Origin: Levilactobacillus brevis
GTDB lineage: Bacteria; Bacillota; Bacilli; Lactobacillales; Lactobacillaceae
Direction: 5' to 3'
Length of the DNA stretch: 64,000 nucleotides
Assembly: GCA_021383565.1 (NCBI GenBank)
Contig: CP079699.1
Coordinates: forward strand, 1,860,001 to 1,924,000
Shown: positions 43,230 to 51,055 of the stretch, piece after piece
Numbering within the stretch: position 1 is the first letter of the stretch
Layout: every line of letters starts with the position of its first letter
The notes under the pieces: generated by a model
The model's input: the letters and a program-made list of their open reading frames with translations, nothing else
Database searches by the model: none
Told to the model about the DNA's origin: nothing
Program-made: the position numbers and the translations under genes

Positions 43230-43275
43230 AACGTAGCGTAACACCGGGTGCGGCCGGGTTACGCTACGTTTTTTA
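43230..43275 (+). terminator. rho-independent terminator
   Basis: aacgtagcgtaac (43230-43242) pairs perfectly with gttacgctacgtt (43258-43270), followed by T. Confidence 0.92.
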
Positions 43276-43390
43276 GATCGCCAACTGACGGAAACATTTC
43301 TAAAATTTTCCTTTAGACACCTTCAGCGTTGCATCAAATCTCTGAAATTTTACATTAGTTATTAGTAAGGGCTAAAAACCACAGAGACTT

Positions 43391-43524
43391 TCCGTTCAAA
43401 TCAACCTAGATAGTTACTCACGGCTGCCAGGCGGTCCCCACAGGTGGTGTCGATGACTCGTTTAATGGCGGTAAGCTATGTCAGCTGGGGATTGGAGCAT
43501 GTTTGCGAACTTTCAACCTTTAGT
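43391..43524 (-). repeat. intergenic repeat (copy C), inverted relative to copy A
   Basis: On the plus strand the right end AACTTTCAAC (43508-43517) equals the right end of copy A. The 84 bases before 43524 align without gaps to the inverse of 4937-5020. Beyond that, GCAGCCGTGAGTAA (inverse of 43414-43427) is close to the GTAGCCGTGAGTGA motif of copies A and B. The copy appears truncated, since no opposite end was found. The rest of the gap 43276-43552 contains nothing else recognised. Confidence 0.6.
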
Positions 43525-43552
43525 AACACTCTCAATCTCAGCCCCGTGGACG

Positions 43553-43822
43553 CAAAAAAACCGGAGTAACCAACTCCGGTTCCCATTAGCATCATTGAGT
43601 AACCACAACATCTTTAAGTTTGTAGTCAGAAAAACGCTGTTCACTCAGCTTAGCCATATCTCAATATGTAGTATTGAGCAATCTGATCGCGTCAATTTGG
43701 GCAATTGGCCCGGTCTGTAAAGGTAAGTCTAATCTTGACGATAAGGCCTGCTTTCACAAAGTCGAGAACCCGTCAAACTGCCGAATTATTCGGGCTTCTC
43801 TGAAAGATTGATTGGTATTACA
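43553..43822 (-). ncRNA. candidate structured small RNA beside the two-component genes
   Basis: On the minus strand a promoter at 43829-43856 leads into about 270 bases with no long ORF and a perfect terminator (accggagt-aacca-actccggt and seven T, 43554-43580). Internal pairings include ctttca/tgaaag (43751/43801) enclosing GAGAACCCG/CGGGCTTCTC (43764/43791), and CTCAATA/TATTGAG (43660/43672). A frame of 21 codons (ATG near 43659) lacks a clear ribosome binding site. The RNA is transcribed away from the histidine kinase stop at 43944. No known RNA family was recognised. Confidence 0.5.
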
Positions 43823-43828
43823 TAACTC

Positions 43829-43865
43829 AGTATATCAGATGGCAGTAGAATTGCAAGCGCTTTCG
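43829..43865 (-). promoter_or_regulatory. promoter of the candidate RNA with overlapping cre-like site
   Basis: TTGCAA (43851-43856) and, on the minus strand, TATACT (43829-43834) are 16 bases apart. A cre-like sequence tgcaagcgctttcg (43852-43865, two mismatches to consensus) overlaps the -35 element, which would suit repression by CcpA. Confidence 0.5.
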
Positions 43866-43943
43866 TGGATACGCTTATCCATTAGATTAATTTTCAGTTA
43901 ATTGTCTCAGTAAACAAACTTTGTGAAACTTCCAAGGGTTGGA

Positions 43944-45269
43944 TTACCCTTTCGGTAAGGCAACGATGAGCTGACCCCAGTGTAGTTTAACCTGCAGCGT
44001 GCTCGTGGCCGCTTGCGGCAGTGAACGCTGGAGCTTTGAGAAGTCCAGCACCCCCTTCTCAGCCACGACACGGTGCTTGCCATCCACCTGCGCATCGGCA
44101 GGTACTGGAAATGTCAGCGATAGCCGTAGGAGCGTGGGCGTTTCAGCCAATTCTAGCGTAATCATCGGTGGTTTAACGTGGCTGATACTCGGCAGAATGG
44201 GGGGAATCGTCTGGTTTACCAATTTCACCATTTCCTTGAGTACTGAGACCGTCGCCGTCAAGGGATCGGGAACCTTAACGAAGAGCTGGACACCGCTTTC
44301 CCTGGCTAACAGGTAGTTGTGGTAGAGCTCATAGCGTAGGCCCGGCGTCGGGATGTTCGACAGGTCATCGACGGTCAGCTCAGCGGCGTTGCTGGTCGCC
44401 CAGCCCGAACGAATGTCGATATAAAGCTGGCGAAAGCCCTCGTAGTCTTGATCCTCCAGGTAGCCGCCCAGCCCCAGGAGCATGTTCTGATAGTCGTGAC
44501 TAAATTTGCGAACAGTCGCCAATTGGCGGTTCAATTCGGTCGTGTACTGCTCACGAAATTTCTGTTGCTGTGTCTGAAGCTGAATGTGCTCCTCTTGCAG
44601 GTGGGTCTGCATCAGCATGTAGGTGCTCAACGTCAGCCCCACCACCAGCGTCCCTGAAATTCCAGCTAGGAAGATCAGGTAGTGGTCGGAATCGGCCAGA
44701 CTCTGAAGCGAGTATTCAAAGAGAATGTACACCAGGCCCAGGACCGTCATAAAAATCAAAAATAAATACTCCGTCGACCGCCCCAACATCGCTTGAATCA
44801 GGTTCTCCATGGGTGCCCGCGTGAGCAGGATGCCCATTGCCACCAGGGTAAAGAGGACGGTGTCAATCGTCAGTTCCGTGAGAGTCCCCCACACGCTGGC
44901 AGCAAAGGTGACACTCGTCAGGCGAATCGTTCCGGCAATCACCGTCATGTCCACGAATTCAATCAACAAGTAGGCCAAAATCGACACATCAATAAACGCC
45001 GGGAGATATTGCCAGCTATTGCGCATGGCAAGTATTCCAATCTCAACAACTAATAGCACAATGATTGGGAGCATCCCCAGCAGCTTGCTGGTGGCCGTAA
45101 ACGGGTTGAGAATATCAATCGCCGTGAACCCCAGTCCCATGAGCGCACAGAAGAGCAAGAAATTTTTCTTCACGTGCAGTCGCGGAAACCAATAGTATTG
45201 AAAGTACACAAACCAAAAGACCAACGAAAAGTCGGCCAGTCCAAAACTCACCGTATTTACCGTAATCAC
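43944..45269 (-). CDS. Agr/ComD-type sensor histidine kinase homologue with degenerate ATPase domain
   Basis: A 441-residue protein with six or seven N-terminal membrane helices (to about residue 220), as in peptide-pheromone sensors, then a cytoplasmic coiled segment and an H-box S-H-D-Y-Q-N-M-L-L-G-L-G-G-Y-L near residue 258. In the C-terminal domain the N-box that should read D-N-A-I-E-A is replaced by L-V-N-Q-T-I-P-P, and no G-box (GxGL) is found. It is therefore unlikely to bind ATP and may be a pseudokinase or only accept phosphate. GTG 45269 follows GGGGAGG by seven bases. It lies four bases after the intact kinase gene in one operon. Confidence 0.75.
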   Translation of the reverse strand: MITVNTVSFGLADFSLVFWFVYFQYYWFPRLHVKKNFLLFCALMGLGFTAIDILNPFTATSKLLGMLPIIVLLVVEIGILAMRNSWQYLPAFIDVSILAYLLIEFVDMTVIAGTIRLTSVTFAASVWGTLTELTIDTVLFTLVAMGILLTRAPMENLIQAMLGRSTEYLFLIFMTVLGLVYILFEYSLQSLADSDHYLIFLAGISGTLVVGLTLSTYMLMQTHLQEEHIQLQTQQQKFREQYTTELNRQLATVRKFSHDYQNMLLGLGGYLEDQDYEGFRQLYIDIRSGWATSNAAELTVDDLSNIPTPGLRYELYHNYLLARESGVQLFVKVPDPLTATVSVLKEMVKLVNQTIPPILPSISHVKPPMITLELAETPTLLRLSLTFPVPADAQVDGKHRVVAEKGVLDFSKLQRSLPQAATSTLQVKLHWGQLIVALPKG

Positions 45270-45273
45270 GTGC

Positions 45274-46602
45274 TCACCTCCCCGGTTTGGTCAGAATCAC
45301 CGTAAAGTACAACCGGCCACGTTTAATCGCAATCTGTAGCGATGCATTCTCCGTCCGGTTAATAATATCCTGAACCGTGCTCAATCCCAAGCCATGGTTC
45401 TCACCCTTAGTGGAATACCCCGCTTGCATAAACCGATTAATCTTCGGCGGATTCGTCTTGGAGACCGCATTAGCCACAGACACCTCCACGGCACCCGGAT
45501 AGTCCAGAATTGCACAGTAAATGGTCAAGTTGTCATCCACTGTGGGCGCCTCAATCGCGTTATCCAGTAAAACCCCCATCATACGCAGCAATTCCATACT
45601 ATCCATGGGCAGCGTTTTAACCGGATCGGGAATTTCCAAGCGCATTTCCTTGCCTCGGTTCTGCGCCGCCAACATCTTCTGAAAAAGTAGGCTCTTGAAC
45701 GGGGGATCCCCCAACCGTTGCAGGCCATCCGCTTCCAGCCCCACCAGATGATGGGTCGTGGACCAGCGTGAGCTCAGCGTTTGATAATAGGCCGCTAAGC
45801 CATCGTAATCTTCGGCATCGAGGTAGTCGCCTAGACGTAGCATCTGTTGTTGATAGTTGTGGGTGAATTGTCGAATCGCCCGTACCTGATCGGACATGCG
45901 CCGGTCGTAGCGGCTCTTCAACAGACTCTCCTGATAATCCGCGCGCACGTGCTGCCGATGGAAGAAGCTTTGGAGAAAGGCGAAGAGGCTCACCGCAATC
46001 ACCAGGACCATCACCAGTTCGATACTTAAGGCAAACGTCAACATGGCGTGGGTAATCCTCAAGTGGTGAATGATCAGCGACGACATTTCCGCCAGTAGCG
46101 CTAGGCTGGCCAATAAAGCCATGACCGTCCACTGTTCCTTATGACTAAAGTCCAACGCATCCAAGTTCCCCGGGCGCAACCGCATGCCGGAGACCCCAAC
46201 CGAAATCAACATGTAGATGGCGAACTGAAAGATCAATCGCGCAGTCACTCCCGAGACCCCGTTGGTGAAATCCACCCCCCACAGTTCGATGAAGACTTGA
46301 CGACAGACGTCGTTAATCAGCACGACGACCAAATAGATAACAATCGTCGCATTCACGAAGATTAATGCCGACTTACGCCGGTGATGCACCAGATACGTCA
46401 GCGCACTGATGGGCGGAATCAGAAGACTCCACGACTGGCCGATAAAGGCGGGAATCAGCCCCCAGCCAATCCACTTTAGGGGTAGCTTCCAGTTTTGTGG
46501 CCGAATCACCCCAATCCATAACGTGATGAACCATTGCATGGTGACCGCCAGTACCAGATTGACCCAAAATCGACGGTCAAATATTTGAAATAAGTCCATC
46601 AT
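45274..46602 (-). CDS. Agr/ComD-type (HPK10) sensor histidine kinase
   Basis: A 442-residue membrane kinase of the peptide-pheromone class. Six or seven membrane helices occupy the first 215 residues; the H-box F-T-H-N-Y-Q-Q-Q-M-L-R-L lies near 245, the N-box L-L-D-N-A-I-E-A near 345 and the G-box N-H-G-L-G-L-S-T-V near 400. All are intact. The ATG at 46602 is preferred over GTG 46611 because GAGGG abuts the GTG. It follows the split response regulator gene by a few bases, so it belonged to its operon. No pheromone precursor (AgrD-like) or processing gene (AgrB-like) is seen. Confidence 0.85.
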   Translation of the reverse strand: MMDLFQIFDRRFWVNLVLAVTMQWFITLWIGVIRPQNWKLPLKWIGWGLIPAFIGQSWSLLIPPISALTYLVHHRRKSALIFVNATIVIYLVVVLINDVCRQVFIELWGVDFTNGVSGVTARLIFQFAIYMLISVGVSGMRLRPGNLDALDFSHKEQWTVMALLASLALLAEMSSLIIHHLRITHAMLTFALSIELVMVLVIAVSLFAFLQSFFHRQHVRADYQESLLKSRYDRRMSDQVRAIRQFTHNYQQQMLRLGDYLDAEDYDGLAAYYQTLSSRWSTTHHLVGLEADGLQRLGDPPFKSLLFQKMLAAQNRGKEMRLEIPDPVKTLPMDSMELLRMMGVLLDNAIEAPTVDDNLTIYCAILDYPGAVEVSVANAVSKTNPPKINRFMQAGYSTKGENHGLGLSTVQDIINRTENASLQIAIKRGRLYFTVILTKPGR

Positions 46603-46615
46603 CTCTCGCACCCTC

Positions 46616-46963
46616 TTAGGACTTTAAATGTTTTTGCACTAAGGTTTTAACCTCGTGGAAGCGACGTGTGGCCACGTCCGTCTGATCCCCATTGGGAAAA
46701 ATCAGCCGCCGCGTCGCCGTGTCAATCCCACTGACGTTATCCAAGTTCACCAAAAAACTCTTATCCGTGCGGTACAGCTCCGGATATTGATCCGCAATAT
46801 CCTTTAAGAAACCCGGAAACTCCATCAGCTGATTAACCGCGTGGACGGTGACCTTATGGGGCGTGGTCGACGTCGCCACGAAGTACACGTCGCCCATCGG
46901 CAGGCTGAACGTCCGCCCCCCTATGTTATAACTGAAGAGATTTTCCGTATTGCCTAAGTAATT
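46616..46963 (-). pseudogene. response regulator, C-terminal LytTR half (split by IS256)
   Basis: This fragment codes a LytTR DNA-binding domain: F-S-Y-N-I-G-G-R-T-F-S-L-P-M-G-D-V-Y-F, the H-K-V-T-V-H segment and Y-R-T-D-K-S-F-L-V-N-L-D-N-V match AgrA/ComE regulators. The coding frame continues a few codons into the insertion element, up to 47002, but there is no proper start, so translation is doubtful. The matching receiver half is at 48333-48731, beyond the element. Confidence 0.85.
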
Positions 46964-48331
46964 GGTATACGAGAGCGTAAAATATCTTGTGTAAACGCAC
47001 AAAAGATTTCTAAATTGTATAGAAATAGGGAATGCCTTCCCTTATGATATTTAGTAACCACAGAAAACATCACAGGAGGCATTCCCCATGAATGAACTTA
47101 CCACAGAAATTATCGCTGCACTAGCCCAAAAACAAGATTTGGACGAAGTTTTTCGTCACCACCTTGAAATCGCCATCAACCAGCTGCTTCAAACTGAATT
47201 GGCAGAGTTTTTGGGTTACGAACGCTACTCATACGCTGGGATTAACACTGGTAATAACCGCAACGGCAGTTATGAGCGCTCGTTTGATACGAAGTACGGC
47301 CAACTTAACTTAACCATTCCTCGAGATCGCAATGGCCGGTTTGAAAATCATACCTTGCCAGCCTACGGTCGGCACAGTGATAATTTAGAAACAACGGTTA
47401 TTCAGTTGTATACCAAGGGAATTACCACTGCTGAAATTGCCGAACTCATTGAGAATATGTACGGTGCTCACTACTCCAAAGCCACGGTTTCCAACATGAC
47501 TAAAGCCGTCAATGAACAGGTTCAAGCTTTCCAGCAACGTCGACTGGCTTCACAATATGCGGCTATCTTCTTAGATGCCACTTACTTGCCGTTAAAGCGG
47601 GATACCGTTCAAAAAGAAGCGGTTCATATTGCGATTGGCATTCGTCCAGATGGTACGAAAGAAGTGCTGAACTACCAAGTGGCGCCGACGGAATCAACTG
47701 GGATCTGGACTGAATTACTGGGAACCCTGATTAAGCAAGGTGTCAAAGATGTGCTGTTGTTTGTGGCCGATGGGTTAGTTGGTTTGGATGAAGGTTTAAA
47801 TCGGCATTTTCCCAAAGCTAAACGACAACGTTGCCTGGTTCATGTTGGGCGTAATTTGATAAACAAAGTTCGGGTGAAAGACCGTAAGGCCGTGATCAAT
47901 GACTTTAAACAAGTTCATTGGGCTGCCAATCGTGAAGCAGCCGAACTGAAACTGAATGAGTTCGCCAACAACTGGCATCGTACCTATCCCAAGTTAATCA
48001 AAGATCTGCTTAAAATGCCGAATCTGCTCACTTTCATGGACTTTCCACCAGCCATTCGGCAATCACTCTACTCCACTAACTTGATTGAGAACTTTAACAA
48101 GCATCTCAAGCGCACCACCCACCGCAAAGAACAATTTCCAACGGAAGATTCACTGGATCGATTCCTGGTTTCTCAGTTTAATGCTTATAACGAGAAGTCT
48201 CTGAAGCGGATCCACCGAGGCTTTAAAGGACTCCAGGACACCTTGGAAGCATCATTTATTTGAGTTAGTTACATATTATATGTACGAAGGCATTTCATTT
48301 ACACAAGATTCTTGACGCTACCTGGTATACC
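46964..48331 (+). mobile_element. IS256-family insertion sequence in a response regulator gene
   Basis: The ends share an imperfect inverted repeat: about 32 bases beginning GGTATAC at 46964 on the left and at 48331 inverted on the right, both running into TCTTGTGTAAA. Size near 1.37 kb and a single transposase fit IS256. The flanking eight bases (aagtaatt and gctaatag) are not a clean target duplication, so boundaries are uncertain or host DNA has changed since insertion. It is opposite in direction to the interrupted operon. Confidence 0.75.
47088..48263 (+). CDS. IS256/Mutator-family transposase
   Basis: The 391-residue transposase has the Mutator-type DDE core: Asp in FLDATYLPLKRD near residue 160, Asp in FVADGLVGLDEG near residue 225 and Glu in S-T-N-L-I-E-N-F-N-K near residue 330. 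The N-terminal part contains LGYERYSYAG, typical of IS256 transposases. It is full length with CAGGAGG before the ATG and no visible damage. Confidence 0.93.
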   Translation: MNELTTEIIAALAQKQDLDEVFRHHLEIAINQLLQTELAEFLGYERYSYAGINTGNNRNGSYERSFDTKYGQLNLTIPRDRNGRFENHTLPAYGRHSDNLETTVIQLYTKGITTAEIAELIENMYGAHYSKATVSNMTKAVNEQVQAFQQRRLASQYAAIFLDATYLPLKRDTVQKEAVHIAIGIRPDGTKEVLNYQVAPTESTGIWTELLGTLIKQGVKDVLLFVADGLVGLDEGLNRHFPKAKRQRCLVHVGRNLINKVRVKDRKAVINDFKQVHWAANREAAELKLNEFANNWHRTYPKLIKDLLKMPNLLTFMDFPPAIRQSLYSTNLIENFNKHLKRTTHRKEQFPTEDSLDRFLVSQFNAYNEKSLKRIHRGFKGLQDTLEASFI

Positions 48332-48332
48332 G

Positions 48333-48731
48333 CTAATAGCCATAGTCCACATTTTCACGAAGTTTCTGATCAATCTGGGCCCGTCCCAAATCCTTCACCA
48401 CGAAGTCCATGGGTTCCACCTTTCGTTCGAAGGTCAGGAGCGCCATTTCGGAGTGGGTCGTCACGAAGACAATCTCGGCAAACCCCAACTGCTTTCTGAT
48501 GGCAATCGCCGTTTCAAGCCCCGTGGTGTCCTCGGCCGGAAATTCGATATCCAAGAAAAACAGTGCATATTCTGGCGGATTAGCGGCCAAATTCTGTAAC
48601 AACGCCTGCGGACTGGGCGTGGCCTGTCGAATCTGCATATCGTAGTCATTAATCATGATGTAGCGCTTCACAACGTCCGTATAGTGGGCGAGTTGCTCTG
48701 GATTATCTTCACAAAGATATACGGCTAACAC
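48333..48731 (-). pseudogene. response regulator, N-terminal receiver half (split by IS256)
   Basis: The fragment is a receiver domain: acidic pocket C-E-D-N near residue 6, phosphate-accepting Asp in Y-A-L-F-F-L-D-I-E near residue 60, Thr in F-V-T-T-H and the conserved Lys in F-V-V-K-D. GTG 48731 with GAAGGGA ten bases upstream is the likely start. The frame stops at TAG just before the insertion end; in an intact gene this could have been CAG. The LytTR half lies at 46616-46963. A lone receiver could still be made and might act as a phosphate sink. Confidence 0.85.
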
Positions 48732-48872
48732 CCTATCACGTCCCTTCACCCATCCATGGTAGTCCTGTTTGAAAAAATGTTAAATTAACCAATACCACAA
48801 CTCAATTATACCGTAACCTTATTATTCCTTAATGTACCTTGATTCCCTTTCAGTTGCAATCGTTTCCTCCCA

Positions 48873-49200
48873 CAAAAAAAGAATCATCCCCTCAGATGAT
48901 CCTCTTTTGATTGGATTATTTAATTACCGGCGTTGGCTTAATTAGCACTCCCCCAAGTTCTAATGAAGTCATGAATCCTTTAGGTATTAGGAATAACCCA
49001 ATTCAGTCGCTTACTCTTCAGTCCATCACTGAAAATCCTGCTACTAGTCGCCTAAGTTTCAGACTAATTTTCTACTCTGCCAACCGTCCTCTTGATTAGA
49101 TAATCTCAGGGTGCGAATCTGATTAAGGTCTCCCCCAAATTGTGACCTTAACCACGCATAGTTTGATTAGTTGATTCGCAACATCAGTCCCGCAAGAACT
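48873..49200 (-). ncRNA. candidate structured RNA upstream of the response regulator
   Basis: The gap 48732-49304 has no gene. On the minus strand, GCGAATC/GATTCGC (49179 to 49113) encloses TTAAGGTC/GACCTTAA (49151 to 49123), a convincing two-tier stem. Further down, TTCAGT-ccatc-ACTGAA (49017-49033) pairs, and the stretch ends in a terminator (gatgat/atcatc with seven T, 48873-48908). The 5' end is not defined and no good promoter was seen. It might be a leader with attenuator for the split regulator, or an independent RNA. Confidence 0.42.
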
Positions 49201-49304
49201 GACCCCTTCCAACTGTCATAACTTTAACATGGTTTTTGCTTATCGGGCGTTAAGTCGCAAAAACGTCGATATTTGCACGATAAAGCAGTAAAAATCAGCA
49301 CAAT

Positions 49305-49724
49305 TTAATTGTGTCGTAGCGAATAAGTGACGTAACCACCCAAAATCAGGGGACCAAAGAAGGCCAGAACCAGGTCGACTAGCCCCCGCCAATACCACTT
49401 TAAGTGGGTTTTAGGTGCCGCCTCTAACCAGGGTTCGCGTTGGGGCCGATTCATCTTTTCGTAGACCGAGGCTGTCCGATCAGCTGCGCGCTGCTTCTTT
49501 TTCCGGCGAATTGTCGGGGCTTGGACGTCGCGCTGATCTTCCAGAATGGCCCACTTGGCGAACGGAAAGCACAGCCAACTGATCAGAAAGTACCAGTCGG
49601 CCCCCGTCATCCCCGGTAATAGGCGCCACCGCGCGTAATTGAGATGCCCTAGTAAGGCGAGCACGAGGACGAAACCCAAGCCGATTCCGGCCTGGCGAAG
49701 CCAATACGTTAGGGATAATTTCAT
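49305..49724 (-). CDS. membrane protein, unknown function
   Basis: A 139-residue protein with three likely membrane helices (about residues 10-28, 43-60 and 112-133) and a central basic, charged region (R-R-K-K-K-Q-R-A-A-D-R). AAAGGAG lies before the ATG. Divergent from the GreA-like gene with about 70 bases between them. No family is recognised. Confidence 0.7.
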   Translation of the reverse strand: MKLSLTYWLRQAGIGLGFVLVLALLGHLNYARWRLLPGMTGADWYFLISWLCFPFAKWAILEDQRDVQAPTIRRKKKQRAADRTASVYEKMNRPQREPWLEAAPKTHLKWYWRGLVDLVLAFFGPLILGGYVTYSLRHN

Positions 49725-49797
49725 GAGGAGAACTCCTTTTCTTTTTCAAAAAACTTGGTAAAATTGGGGTAAATGCGATGTAAACGAGGTGGAACAC

Positions 49798-50277
49798 ATG
49801 GCAGGAGATTTCAATCCCATCACTGCCGCGGGTTACCGCGACCTGCAGAAAAAGATTGCGGCGCTTGAGGCGGACCGTCCGGAAAAGATTGCGATTCTGG
49901 CGGAAGCCCGGGCCCACGGCGACCTCTCGGAAAATGCGGAATATTCCGCGGCTAAACGCGATCTACGGCACTTGGAGAGCCAATTAAGATTCTTCAATAA
50001 GCAACTGCAATACGCCAAGGTCGTTGACCCCAGCCAAGACGACAAGGTGGAGCTGGGTAAATGGGTCACCGTCAAGTTCATGGACGATGACGATCAGGTC
50101 AGCTACCAGCTCGTGGGGACGCAGGAGGCCGACCTAAACGCTGGTAAAATCACCCGCGTGTCGCCGTTGGGCAAGGCCTTACTGGGCCATCATCCGGGAG
50201 ACACCGTGACCATCAAGGCGCCGAACGCCAGCTATCAGGTCACCTTACTGGCGGTAAGTTTGGAGCGGCCCGCGTAA
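49798..50277 (+). CDS. GreA/GreB-family transcript cleavage factor
   Basis: A 159-residue protein with an N-terminal coiled coil (residues 1-75) and a C-terminal FKBP-like domain. The tip motif G-D-L-S-E-N-A-E-Y-S-A-A-K near residue 42 carries the acidic residues that reach into the RNA polymerase secondary channel to provoke cleavage of backtracked RNA. The C-terminal part is diverged from typical GreA, so this may be a second Gre factor. ATG 49798 is chosen because GAGGTGG overlaps the alternative GTG at 49789. Confidence 0.88.
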   Translation: MAGDFNPITAAGYRDLQKKIAALEADRPEKIAILAEARAHGDLSENAEYSAAKRDLRHLESQLRFFNKQLQYAKVVDPSQDDKVELGKWVTVKFMDDDDQVSYQLVGTQEADLNAGKITRVSPLGKALLGHHPGDTVTIKAPNASYQVTLLAVSLERPA

Positions 50278-50300
50278 TATTAGGAATATTATACCACGCT

Positions 50301-50346
50301 AAAAATACCGGTTAGGATCGTTCATCACGATTCTAGCCGGTATTTT
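50301..50346. terminator. bidirectional rho-independent terminator
   Basis: aaaataccggttaggatcg pairs with cgattctagccggtatttt, with two mismatched positions, and separates the convergent GreA-like and TetR genes. Confidence 0.85.
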
Positions 50347-50361
50347 GTCATATCCACTACA

Positions 50362-50964
50362 TTACCGCGTTGAGGTTACCCCAAAGACCGGCAATAAGAT
50401 TTGATCGACAATCTCATATCGGGCCGCCAGAGGCAAAGCCTGCCGGGTAATCACCTCGTTAATCAGGAGTATGCCGGGGAGGTTGACCAACCGATCTGGC
50501 CACTGCGCGTGGGTAATCTCGCCGCGTGCGGCCGCGTGATCCAATAGGGGTTGGACAATCTTTTGAATTCCCCGATTTGGGTCGTCCGCGTTGGCTTGGG
50601 TCAGTAAGTTATCCAACTCTAGGTGCTGCAGACGATCTGCCAATAGCCCCCGAAACGTCTCGTCCTGTAATTTATCCAAAAAGGCCGCCATCTGGCCCAT
50701 CAACGCGAGAAAGTCCGTCCGCAGACTCCCGGTATCCGGGACCACGTAGCCCGTAAATCCACCAAACCGTGCAAAGGCCGCGATCACAAGGTGAGCTTTG
50801 TCCGGCCAACGCCGATACAACACCGTTTTAGTCGTGGCGGCCGCGGCGGCCACACCTTCGATGGTTAGGGCTTGATAGCCCTTCTCCTGGAGCTGGGCCC
50901 AAGCGGCCTCAAGGATCGCGTTCGTCAGGGCTGGCCCGCGTCGCCGAGTCTTTTTTTCTGCCAT
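50362..50964 (-). CDS. TetR family transcriptional regulator
   Basis: A 200-residue repressor. Its N-terminal helix-turn-helix (about residues 18-60: A-L-T-I-E-G-V-A-A-A-A-A-T-T-K-T-V-L-Y-R-R-W) is typical, and the C-terminal domain is all-helical for ligand binding. ATG 50964 follows AGGGAG; the longer frame runs through the promoter region of the opposite gene. It lies divergent from an MFS efflux gene with a perfect 16-bp palindrome between them, so it very probably represses that pump and itself. Confidence 0.9.
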   Translation of the reverse strand: MAEKKTRRRGPALTNAILEAAWAQLQEKGYQALTIEGVAAAAATTKTVLYRRWPDKAHLVIAAFARFGGFTGYVVPDTGSLRTDFLALMGQMAAFLDKLQDETFRGLLADRLQHLELDNLLTQANADDPNRGIQKIVQPLLDHAAARGEITHAQWPDRLVNLPGILLINEVITRQALPLAARYEIVDQILLPVFGVTSTR

Positions 50965-51018
50965 TTCGATTAGTCTCCCTTGTTTTTTATAAAATTCGGG
51001 TGTAATATGCCATTCATA

Positions 51019-51034
51019 AGATACGGCCGTATCT
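51019..51034. promoter_or_regulatory. TetR operator, perfect palindrome
   Basis: AGATACGGCCGTATCT is a perfect 16-bp palindrome lying midway between the divergent TetR and MFS genes, 22 bases before the MFS start. It is the obvious binding site for the repressor. Confidence 0.8.
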
Positions 51035-51055
51035 AATTTGAAATCAGGTGATTCG

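Noticed and set aside
43638-43659. 21-codon ORF in the candidate RNA as a pheromone precursor or RNAIII-like peptide
   Set aside because: No clear ribosome binding site, no GG leader or Cys for a cyclic pheromone, and no signal-like segment.
49000-49200. AgrA/ComE-type direct repeats (cagtt pairs on the minus strand near 49190)
   Set aside because: The spacing between the repeats is far from the roughly 21 bases expected for LytTR regulator sites.
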